Assembly (NCBI GenBank): GCA_025996655.1
Contig: BNTO01000005.1
Coordinates: forward strand, 1 to 13,662
From: Alphaproteobacteria bacterium
Lineage (GTDB): Bacteria > Pseudomonadota > Alphaproteobacteria > BNTO01
DNA length: 13,662 nt
Direction of reading: 5' to 3'
How positions within the stretch are numbered: position 1 is the stretch's first letter; the number at the start of each line of letters is the position of its first letter. Below, piece by piece: positions 8,891 through 13,662 of this stretch. The notes under the pieces were generated by a model. The model was not told the origin of the DNA, did no database searches, and saw only the letters and a list, made by a program, of their open reading frames with translations. The position numbers were made by a program, and so were the translations under genes.

Positions 8891-8968
8891 TCTTTTTTAT
8901 CCTCTATATTTCGACGTAACAGCGCCGCAAACAGATAAGTGTAACAAAAAAACGCTTGCTCATTGGCG

Positions 8969-9322
8969 CTATTTTCGCTTTTCCTTTCTTTCTGTATTCT
9001 CCTCAACAACATTTCCCGTTTTCTTAAAGAAACGCTCCTTTTTTCCCTTGACATCCACTTTATATCCAATACGCCCAGGCTTTCCTGTTCGCGCATCCAC
9101 AAGCGCCACATTAGAAATATGAAGAGATTGATTTTTCTCTACCTTCCCCTCCGGATGCGCTTGACTGGGGCGAATAAAACGCACAACGCGCCCAACGCCT
9201 TCCACAATAACGCGGCCTTCGTCCAAAAGGACTTTCAAGACGGTACCCGTACGCCCTTTGTCTTTCCCAGCCATCACTTGGACGAAATCGCCCCTTTTAA
9301 TTTTATAACGAACTTGGGTCAT
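8969..9322 (-). CDS. rplX: 50S ribosomal protein L24
   Basis: Protein of 117 residues from ATG at 9322 ([20 protein letters not shown]). The frame is open for 15 more codons upstream to 9367, but the L24 family starts here and GGAGG sits about eight bases before this ATG, inside the end of rplN. The KOW motif (KRGDFVQVMAGKDKGRTGTV) and the SNVALVDARTGKPGRIGYKV segment are clear. L24 is an early-assembly protein binding the 5' domain of 23S rRNA. Stop and start overlap in TAATG with rplN. The C terminus has a charged Lys/Glu tail. Confidence 0.96.
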   Translation of the reverse strand: MTQVRYKIKRGDFVQVMAGKDKGRTGTVLKVLLDEGRVIVEGVGRVVRFIRPSQAHPEGKVEKNQSLHISNVALVDARTGKPGRIGYKVDVKGKKERFFKKTGNVVEENTERKEKRK

Positions 9323-9690
9323 TAAATTACCTCCGGCGCCAAAGACACAATTTTCATTTGTCCACAAGCGCGCAACTCGCGCGTCACCGGGCCAAAAATA
9401 CGCGTTCCAATCGGCTCATTTTGTTTTGTCAGCAAAACAGCAGCATTCGAGTCAAACGCAATCAAAGAGCCATCCGATCTTTTAATAGGTTGCTTTGTCC
9501 GCACAATCACGGCCCGCAACACTTCGCCCATTTTCACTTTGCCGCGCGGGATTGCGTCTTTCACAGAAACAACAATAATGTCACCAATCGAGGCGTAGCG
9601 TCGCTTAGAGCCGCCCAAAACCTTGATACACATAATTTCTTTGGCGCCCGAATTATCCGCAACATCTAAACATGTTTGAACTTGAATCAT
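9322..9690 (-). CDS. rplN: 50S ribosomal protein L14
   Basis: Protein of 122 residues, the exact family length. [20 protein letters not shown], the [20 protein letters not shown] segment and the C-terminal FGPVTRELR are diagnostic. L14 lies at the subunit interface and takes part in intersubunit bridges. The mRNA encoding its last residues also carries the ribosome-binding site of rplX. Confidence 0.98.
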   Translation of the reverse strand: MIQVQTCLDVADNSGAKEIMCIKVLGGSKRRYASIGDIIVVSVKDAIPRGKVKMGEVLRAVIVRTKQPIKRSDGSLIAFDSNAAVLLTKQNEPIGTRIFGPVTRELRACGQMKIVSLAPEVI

Positions 9691-9712
9691 AATCTTACTC
9701 GTTTCTCAACGC

Positions 9713-9949
9713 TTACGCGCGCCCCTCTACAACAACCCAGCGCTTTAACTTGGACAGCGGCCGAGATTCCAAAATGCTCACTTTGTCGCCCGTTTTAAAG
9801 GCGTTCTGCTCATCGTGCGCGTGATACTTGGAATAACGACGAATGCGCTTGCCATACAACGGGTGAACTAAACTGCGCTCAACCCGAACCACAACCGTTT
9901 TATCGTTTTTGTCGCCAACAACGACGCCTGTCAATACTCTGCGCGGCAT
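9713..9949 (-). CDS. rpsQ: 30S ribosomal protein S17
   Basis: Protein of 78 residues with the OB-fold S17 pattern: [20 protein letters not shown], then [20 protein letters not shown], the [15 protein letters not shown] loop and [14 protein letters not shown]. It binds the 5' domain of 16S rRNA. Its ATG directly follows the rpmC stop (TAAATG), so the two are likely translationally coupled. Confidence 0.97.
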   Translation of the reverse strand: MPRRVLTGVVVGDKNDKTVVVRVERSLVHPLYGKRIRRYSKYHAHDEQNAFKTGDKVSILESRPLSKLKRWVVVEGRA

Positions 9950-10153
9950 TTAGCCCCCCTTCCCAAGTTTCATTTGCATAAGTTTCGTTTTAATGCGAGC
10001 AAGATCGCGGCGGACTTCTTTCATTTTATGCGACTTAAAGCCCTCCGTTCCCAGGCGCATTTGAATGCGTTGGCTCAATTGCTCTTTTTTAAGCGATTCC
10101 AAAAGATTATACAACTCAGAAACCGTCTTACTTTTCAAGGAATCAAAATTCAT
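9950..10153 (-). CDS. rpmC: 50S ribosomal protein L29
   Basis: Protein of 67 residues forming the two long helices of L29: SKTVSELYNLLESLKKEQLS, then RIQMRLGTEGFKSHKMKEVR and DLARIKTKLMQ. It sits beside the exit tunnel and contributes to the docking site for trigger factor and SRP. ATG at 10153, 14 bases after rplP. Confidence 0.96.
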   Translation of the reverse strand: MNFDSLKSKTVSELYNLLESLKKEQLSQRIQMRLGTEGFKSHKMKEVRRDLARIKTKLMQMKLGKGG

Positions 10154-10167
10154 AATATTCTTGCCTC

Positions 10168-10581
10168 TTAAGATCCTAAACGCTCAACGAATTTCGTCGC
10201 AATAGGCAGTTTGTCGGCCGCCAAATCAAACGCCTCGCGCGCGACTTTTTCGGGAACCCCATTCAATTCAAACAAGATGCGCCCCGGCTTTACGCGGCAC
10301 GCCCAATATTCAGGGGATCCTTTTCCGCGCCCCATGCGGACTTCGGCTGGCTTTTTCGAGACAGGAACATCGGGAAAGATGCGAATCCACAATTTCCCAG
10401 TTCGCCGCATGTGACGCGTAATCGCACGCCGTGCCGCCTCAATTTGCCGAGCGGTTATGCGGTCCGGCGCCAAAGCCTTCAAGCCGTAAACGCCAAAAGC
10501 CAACTCCGTACCCGAACGCGCCAGGCCATGAATGCGCCCCTTAAAAGCTTTTCTAAATTTTGTTTTTTTTGGTAAAAGCAT
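10168..10581 (-). CDS. rplP: 50S ribosomal protein L16
   Basis: Protein of 137 residues, the normal length. The N terminus [18 protein letters not shown], the segment [20 protein letters not shown] and the motif [20 protein letters not shown] are all L16 signatures. L16 contacts A-site tRNA and helps organise the peptidyl-transferase centre. ATG at 10581, 15 bases after rpsC. Confidence 0.98.
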   Translation of the reverse strand: MLLPKKTKFRKAFKGRIHGLARSGTELAFGVYGLKALAPDRITARQIEAARRAITRHMRRTGKLWIRIFPDVPVSKKPAEVRMGRGKGSPEYWACRVKPGRILFELNGVPEKVAREAFDLAADKLPIATKFVERLGS

Positions 10582-10596
10582 TGTCTTCTCAATTTT

Positions 10597-11268
10597 TTAA
10601 AAATTACCACCCGGGCGTTTCTTTTTCGCGTCCTCAACGGCGTAGCCTTTCTGATCGCCCTTATAAATCCAAACTTTAATACCGCAAGTTCCGTACGTCG
10701 TTTTTGCGACGCCCAAACCAAAATCCACATCCGACTTCAACGTGTGCAAAGGAACGCGGCCCTCTCGGTACCACTCCATGCGCGCAATTTCCGTTCCGCC
10801 CAAGCGTCCCGAACAATTCACGCGGATCCCAAAAACACCTAAGCGCATTGCCGTTTGCATGGAACGCTTCATGGCTCTACGAAAAGAGACGCGGCGTTCA
10901 ATCTGCTGCGCGATGCCTTCCGCTACAAGTTTTGCGTCAACTTCAGGTTTGCGTACTTCAACGATATTAATAGAAACTTCGGAGTCCGTCATTTTTGCCA
11001 ACGATTTTTTCAGTTTTTCAATATCTGCACCTTTTTTTCCGATCAAAACGCCGGGACGTGCAGAATGAACACTAATAATCGCCTTCTTGTCCGGCCGTTC
11101 AATAACGACCTTTGAAACCCCTGCCTGTGCGAGCTCTTTCATAATATACGCACGAATTTTAAAATCCTGGTGCAAAAGCTCGGCATAATTTTTTTTGCTA
11201 ATCCAGCACGAATCCCAAGTCCTATTGACGCCAACGCGCATGCCGATTGGGTTAACTTTCTGCCCCAT
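10597..11268 (-). CDS. rpsC: 30S ribosomal protein S3
   Basis: Protein of 223 residues. [20 protein letters not shown] opens the N-terminal domain; a type-II KH domain follows with the GxxG loop GKKG at 77-80; the C-terminal domain includes [20 protein letters not shown] and ends with a basic KKKRPGGNF tail. S3 lines the mRNA entry channel. The ATG overlaps the rplV stop in TAATG, so reinitiation from rplV is likely. Confidence 0.98.
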   Translation of the reverse strand: MGQKVNPIGMRVGVNRTWDSCWISKKNYAELLHQDFKIRAYIMKELAQAGVSKVVIERPDKKAIISVHSARPGVLIGKKGADIEKLKKSLAKMTDSEVSINIVEVRKPEVDAKLVAEGIAQQIERRVSFRRAMKRSMQTAMRLGVFGIRVNCSGRLGGTEIARMEWYREGRVPLHTLKSDVDFGLGVAKTTYGTCGIKVWIYKGDQKGYAVEDAKKKRPGGNF

Positions 11269-11756
11269 TATTCTACGGCCTCCGCGCTTTCAAGATTTTC
11301 CTCATTTTCAATTTTGTTGTCTTCCGTCTTCTCGTCCGTTAGCAACGAAGGGGCCGTTTCCGCCTCGGCCCGAGATTCAACATTCTCATTCGAACGATGG
11401 CGGGTATAGCGCGCCGGCTCCTCTCTCTCAACCAAAGAAATGCACAAACGACTAAAAGGCTTATGAATCGACGACCCGCGGCCCTTCGCGCGAGCCCGGT
11501 AGCGTTTCAAGCAAATCCCTTTACCCACAAAAGCCTCATCCACATAAAGTTGATCGGGGTCCAAGCCGTGATTATTCTCCGCGTTCGCCACAGCCGAATT
11601 GAGTGTTTTCCACACATCTGCCGCGATGCGCTTTCGAGAAAACTTTAACGTCGCAAGCGCATCCGAAGCGCGCGCTCCCCGGATACTCTGGGCGACCAAA
11701 TTTAATTTTTGAGGGCTTATGCGAATATTTTTCAAAACTGCCCGTACTCCATTCAT
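11268..11756 (-). CDS. rplV: 50S ribosomal protein L22 with an acidic C-terminal extension
   Basis: Protein of 162 residues, longer than the usual 110-130. Residues 1-112 are a complete L22: [16 protein letters not shown], the [20 protein letters not shown] segment, and the extended loop [18 protein letters not shown] that reaches into the exit tunnel. Residues 113-162 are extra: a short basic link (ARYTRHR), then a tail with 14 acidic against three basic residues from 124 on. The frame is unbroken and the stop is shared with the rpsC start, so the tail appears to be real. The L22 C terminus lies away from the tunnel loop, so a surface-exposed tail is plausible. Confidence 0.96.
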   Translation of the reverse strand: MNGVRAVLKNIRISPQKLNLVAQSIRGARASDALATLKFSRKRIAADVWKTLNSAVANAENNHGLDPDQLYVDEAFVGKGICLKRYRARAKGRGSSIHKPFSRLCISLVEREEPARYTRHRSNENVESRAEAETAPSLLTDEKTEDNKIENEENLESAEAVE

Positions 11757-11773
11757 GATGCTCCGCGCCTCCC

Positions 11774-12052
11774 TTACTTTTTCGCTTTCTTATCGGCAGC
11801 CGTGTGGCCAAAATAGGTCCGCGTCGGAGAAAACTCCCCAAGTTTGTGGCCCACCATATTTTCCGTCACAAAAACAGGAATAAATTTGTGGCCATTATGC
11901 ACGCCAAAAGTAACCCCCACAAACTGCGGAATAATGGTAGACCGCCTTGACCAAGTCTTAATGACGTCCTTTCTTCCTGACGCCAAAACCCCTTCCACTT
12001 TTTTTAACAAATAATGGTCAAAAAATGGGCCTTTCCAAACAGATCTTGTCAT
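11774..12052 (-). CDS. rpsS: 30S ribosomal protein S19
   Basis: Protein of 92 residues starting [20 protein letters not shown], with the signature [20 protein letters not shown] and the C-terminal [16 protein letters not shown]19 lies in the 30S head and contacts S13 and A-site tRNA. The ATG follows GAGGAAGG. It is the first gene of the cluster here: no rplB lies upstream, although rplB almost always precedes rpsS in bacteria. Its transcription must start from the divergent region before rpmH or within it. Confidence 0.98.
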   Translation of the reverse strand: MTRSVWKGPFFDHYLLKKVEGVLASGRKDVIKTWSRRSTIIPQFVGVTFGVHNGHKFIPVFVTENMVGHKLGEFSPTRTYFGHTAADKKAKK

Positions 12053-12262
12053 TTCCCTTCCTCGGACTCCTCTCTCACACCTTCCAAACGTCCCAAGCGG
12101 CTTAATTCTATTACGCGAACCCCGCCTAAGCCGTGCTCATTCTTATCGGAACAATATCTTACATCTACAACAAAATCGAGAAGAAGTAAACACCCTTTGT
12201 TCTTTTTTATGTTTTCCGAAGGAGGAAGTCGCCTTATGCCTAGGCGCGAGCGCACAAAAAAA

Positions 12263-12300
12263 TTGACTTTCTCAATTTATTAATGATACATTAAGATAAT
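12263..12300 (+). promoter_or_regulatory. Candidate promoter of rpmH
   Basis: TTGACT (12263-12268) is a good -35 match, with TACATT (12287-12292) 18 bases on. A better -10 match, GATAAT (12295-12300), lacks a -35 at normal spacing. Either would start transcription a few tens of bases before the rpmH ATG. It overlaps the candidate leftward promoter, so the two could compete or be regulated together. Confidence 0.35.
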
Positions 12301-12322
12301 GGGTTTTGTTGTCTATTGTCGA
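12283..12322 (-). promoter_or_regulatory. Candidate promoter of the rpsS-rplQ cluster
   Basis: On the minus strand TCGACA (12322-12317) is followed after 18 bases by TATCTT (12298-12293). A second -10-like hexamer, TATCAT (12288-12283), lies just beyond. Transcription from here would give a leader of about 230 bases before rpsS. The call rests only on similarity to sigma70 hexamers and on the need for a promoter in this region. Confidence 0.3.
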
Positions 12323-12329
12323 GCGTTCT

Positions 12330-12464
12330 ATGAAACACACCTTTCAACCGAGTCTTCTTGTCCGGAAAAGACGCCACGGCTTTAGAAGCCGGATGGCCAC
12401 TAAAGGAGGGCGCACCGTTCTTGCTTCGCGCCGCGCCAAGGGGCGGAGAAGATTGGCGGCCTAG
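12330..12464 (+). CDS. rpmH: 50S ribosomal protein L34
   Basis: A 44-residue protein translated from ATG at 12330 to TAG at 12462-12464. It begins [20 protein letters not shown], continues through [20 protein letters not shown] and ends RLAA, which is the L34 signature almost throughout. L34 is a small basic protein buried in 23S rRNA. The Shine-Dalgarno sequence is weak (GAG at 12321-12323). In most bacteria rpmH is followed closely by rnpA (RNase P protein) and then yidC; here a putative secreted protein gene follows after 64 bases, so rpmH has been separated from its normal partners. Confidence 0.96.
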   Translation: MKHTFQPSLLVRKRRHGFRSRMATKGGRTVLASRRAKGRRRLAA

Positions 12465-12528
12465 ATTTTGTGGCACAGTTGTCGTTGTTCATTTAATTTT
12501 GTGAAAAGCTCTTTAGGGATCTCCTTTT

Positions 12529-12927
12529 ATGTTCTGTAAATTTTTCGCTGCGTCTGCGGCGTGTGTGCTCTCTTTAACTTCTGTCTTCGGGTATTTCGGG
12601 ACAGATTTTTCCGAATACGTCCGGGAACAAGAGATTCCCTGGACGAGCGGCTATGTGTTTAGAAAGGATGTACGAACTGGAACTACACTCATCCCGAGGT
12701 CCCCTTTTGATGAACGCGAAGGAGACCAGCCCATCGAAGAGTCCCTTTTTCATTTGCGCGATATTATTTATACGACGACCGACAAGGACGGGGAAGGGAC
12801 GGTTTGGGCAGACAAACTAACGCCTACTCAATTGCAGAATCTTTCTCCTGAAGAATTAAATTACGTTGGCTGCGAGCTCGTCATAAATGGCCCTGTTGAA
12901 ACCTGTTTAGGGGGTGCCCAATCTTAA
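12529..12927 (+). CDS. Putative secreted protein of unknown function, 3' end rewritten by a mobile element
   Basis: A 132-residue frame from ATG at 12529, with AGGGA nine bases upstream. The N terminus MFCKFFAASAACVLSLTSVF is a good Sec signal peptide, with likely cleavage shortly after residue 20. The mature part is soluble-looking and acidic, with no family I recognise; it contains two Cys after the signal region, at 115 and 128. Codons 121-132 (GPVETCLGGAQS) and the stop lie inside a 142-bp inverted-repeat element that begins at 12889. If the element and one copy of its target duplication are removed, the frame runs on as EFVKSVH to a TAG at 13057-13059, giving a 127-residue ancestral protein. 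Whether the altered protein still works is unknown. Confidence 0.65.
   Translation: MFCKFFAASAACVLSLTSVFGYFGTDFSEYVREQEIPWTSGYVFRKDVRTGTTLIPRSPFDEREGDQPIEESLFHLRDIIYTTTDKDGEGTVWADKLTPTQLQNLSPEELNYVGCELVINGPVETCLGGAQS
12884..12888 (+). repeat. Left target-site duplication TAAAT
   Basis: These five bases directly abut the left inverted repeat of the element and are identical to 13031-13035. They form part of the Ile-Asn codons (ATA AAT) of the interrupted secreted-protein gene. Confidence 0.8.
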
Positions 12928-13030
12928 ATACATTCGAATTATTGACTATTTGTATGCTATTTATTAACAACGATACATTAAATATTCGCAATCTTATATT
13001 TTCGAGAGAAAAACAGGTTTCAACAGGGCC
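12889..13030. mobile_element. 142-bp MITE-like element with 20-bp terminal inverted repeats
   Basis: GGCCCTGTTGAAACCTGTTT at 12889-12908 is repeated exactly, in inverted orientation, at 13011-13030. The two arms are flanked on the outside by the same five bases, TAAAT, at 12884-12888 and 13031-13035, as expected of a target-site duplication. The 102-base interior is AT-rich, has no transposase, and carries a direct repeat of CAATCTTA (12919 and 12989). Perfect terminal repeats, a target duplication and small size are the definition of a miniature inverted-repeat element mobilised in trans. The arm start GGCCCTGTTGAAA recalls termini of IS5/IS903- or IS6-type elements (GGC...TGTTG), but the 5-bp duplication does not fit those groups well, so the parent family is open. 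Confidence 0.85.
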
Positions 13031-13035
13031 TAAAT
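13031..13035 (+). repeat. Right target-site duplication TAAAT
   Basis: These five bases directly abut the right inverted repeat and match 12884-12888. After them the ancestral reading frame of the interrupted gene resumes in phase at 13036. Confidence 0.8.
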
Positions 13036-13059
13036 GAATTTGTAAAATCGGTGCACTAG
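13036..13059 (+). pseudogene. Detached 3' end of the interrupted secreted-protein gene
   Basis: Read in the phase that would follow codon 120 of the gene at 12529, these bases encode EFVKSVH and a TAG stop. They are no longer reached by translation because the inserted element supplies its own TAA at 12925-12927. The reconstruction assumes a simple insertion with a 5-bp duplication. Confidence 0.55.
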
Positions 13060-13270
13060 CATGCTCTTTTAGGGCGCCCGTCCGATAGTTTGAATTTAGA
13101 AGACCAAATGCGCCATTGTATAGGAACGGCGGAAGATACTCTGCGAAAAAGCATCTCAGCCCCATACTTTCAGAATCTTCAACACGATTTACTTTGTTAT
13201 AGCTAAGCGGCTTGAAAAATTTGCAAAAAAAATGTAAACCCTATTAGTGATTTTTGTTAACGGTTTTAAT

Positions 13271-13609
13271 TTGGCTTACAGTACAGATTTTAGAAAGAGG
13301 GTATTGGAACATTACGCGAAAAGTAAATCCATGGAGCAAACGGCAAAACTTTTTAAAATAAGCAGGGCAACGGTTGCCGCTTGGATTAAGCTCCAGTCAG
13401 AAACCGGAAGCCTAGCGAAAAGGCCCTTAAACCGGCCTCTTAAGAAGCTTAATCTTGCAAACGTAAAGGAATTTTTCGACACACATCCTGATGCCTTTCA
13501 GCGTGAAGCGGCGGAACATTTCGGCGTTTGCCGTCGCTCGATTCAAGACGTTTTAAAAAAATTAAAGTACACGCGTAAAAAAAACTTTTCTCTACAAGGA
13601 GCGCGATGA
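13271..13609 (+). CDS. IS630-family transposase, N-terminal part (OrfA)
   Basis: The product AYSTDFRKRVLEHYAKSKS followed by QTAKLFKISRATVAAWIKL is the helix-turn-helix N terminus of IS630/Tc1-like transposases. A second winged-helix-type segment follows (VKEFFDTHPDAFQREAAEHF, then SIQDVLKKLKYTRKK). I chose TTG at 13271 because relatives begin M-A/P-Y-S-x-D-x-R; the frame is open to a GTG at 13247, and neither start has a clear Shine-Dalgarno sequence. The frame ends at 13607-13609 shortly after a run of eight A (13577-13584), where the protein should continue into the catalytic domain. IS630 elements insert at TA; the left terminus was not identified. Confidence 0.85.
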   Translation: MAYSTDFRKRVLEHYAKSKSMEQTAKLFKISRATVAAWIKLQSETGSLAKRPLNRPLKKLNLANVKEFFDTHPDAFQREAAEHFGVCRRSIQDVLKKLKYTRKKNFSLQGAR

Positions 13610-13662
13610 ACAAAAACGCAAAGAATTTCAAGAAAAATTGAAAGAAATTCCACCGGAAAAAC
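13584..13662 (+). CDS. IS630-family transposase, start of the catalytic part (OrfB), truncated by the window
   Basis: In the +1 frame relative to OrfA, the bases after the A run encode TFLYKERDEQKRKEF followed by QEKLKEIPPEK, which continues the IS630 alignment (KK-x-YKER-E-R-F-I-P-E) just before the first catalytic Asp. This frame has no start codon of its own near the junction, so it is a continuation by frameshift or transcript slippage, or the result of a one-base insertion in the A run. The DDE catalytic residues lie beyond the window. Confidence 0.7.

Larger units (their letters stand above)
12053..12329. other. Divergent intergenic region between rpsS and rpmH
   Basis: This 277-base stretch should hold the start signals of both the ribosomal cluster (leftward) and rpmH (rightward). 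It contains an AT-rich core at 12258-12300 with promoter-like hexamers on both strands, and an inverted repeat CGGCTTA/TAAGCCG (12098-12104 and 12127-12133) that would form a hairpin in the rpsS leader. It also holds a 68-codon minus-strand open frame (12049-12255) whose stop overlaps the rpsS start in ATGA. That frame starts at a GTG without a Shine-Dalgarno sequence and I do not recognise the product, so I leave it uncalled. Confidence 0.55.

Noticed and set aside
8891..8968. 78-base gap between rplX and rplE considered for an internal promoter or S8-type operator
   Set aside because: No paired hexamers at proper spacing and no convincing stem were found.
12236..12283. Plus-strand mini-frame MPRRERTKKLTFSIY with AAGGAGG ten bases before its ATG, possible leader peptide of rpmH
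   Set aside because: It would need transcription from upstream of the likely rpmH promoter, which overlaps its end. A 15-codon frame after one purine run is weak evidence.
12053..12330. Possible chromosomal origin, because rpmH is often near dnaA
   Set aside because: No DnaA-box cluster and no dnaA or other origin-linked gene was found in the window.
12881..13165. Minus-strand open frame of 94 codons that also reads GPVETC
   Set aside because: It spans the inverted-repeat element and both its flanks. The shared GPVETC follows from the inverted arms and not from a gene family. No ribosome-binding site was seen.

Overview
The window is dominated by one long minus-strand ribosomal-protein cluster. 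Read in the direction of transcription, from position 12052 down to 665, it runs rpsS, rplV, rpsC, rplP, rpmC, rpsQ, rplN, rplX, rplE, rpsN, rpsH, rplF, rplR, rpsE, rpmD, rplO, secY, adk, rpsM, rpsK, rpoA, rplQ. The order secY-adk-rpsM-rpsK-rpoA-rplQ, without map, infA or rpmJ, and the long zinc-free form of S14 point to an alphaproteobacterium. Base composition is moderate by eye, clearly not as AT-rich as Rickettsia. Transposase pieces at both ends fit an IS-rich genome, possibly of a host-associated lineage such as Holosporales. That lineage is a guess; the class is a fairly firm inference.

Left edge (1-660): the 3' end of a probable transposase reading rightward, about 410 bases with no gene I can support, then a hairpin and T-tract that should terminate the ribosomal operon just after rplQ.

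Centre (665-12052): 22 genes in tight array. Several junctions overlap or abut (TAATG at rplV/rpsC and rplN/rplX, TAAATG at rpmC/rpsQ, TGATG at secY/adk). These genes supply ribosomal subunits, the SecY translocon, adenylate kinase and the RNA polymerase alpha subunit. Two proteins carry unusual tails. L30 has about 100 extra N-terminal residues rich in Ala, Lys and Pro, and L22 has about 50 extra C-terminal residues that are strongly acidic. The S10 part of the cluster is cut short: rplB and the genes usually before it are not upstream of rpsS.

Right part (12053-13662): a divergent intergenic region separates rpsS from a 44-codon rpmH (L34) on the plus strand. rpmH is followed not by rnpA but by a small gene for a putative secreted protein of unknown function. 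The 3' end of that gene is interrupted by a 142-bp element with perfect 20-bp terminal inverted repeats and a 5-bp target duplication (TAAAT). This looks like a miniature inverted-repeat transposable element that has replaced the last seven codons of the host gene with twelve of its own. The window ends in the 5' part of an IS630-family transposase whose two halves lie in different frames across a run of eight A.

The mobile-element signature at 12884-13035 and the displacement of ribosomal genes at the rpsS/rpmH junction are the points most worth following up. I found no CRISPR array, tRNA or rRNA.
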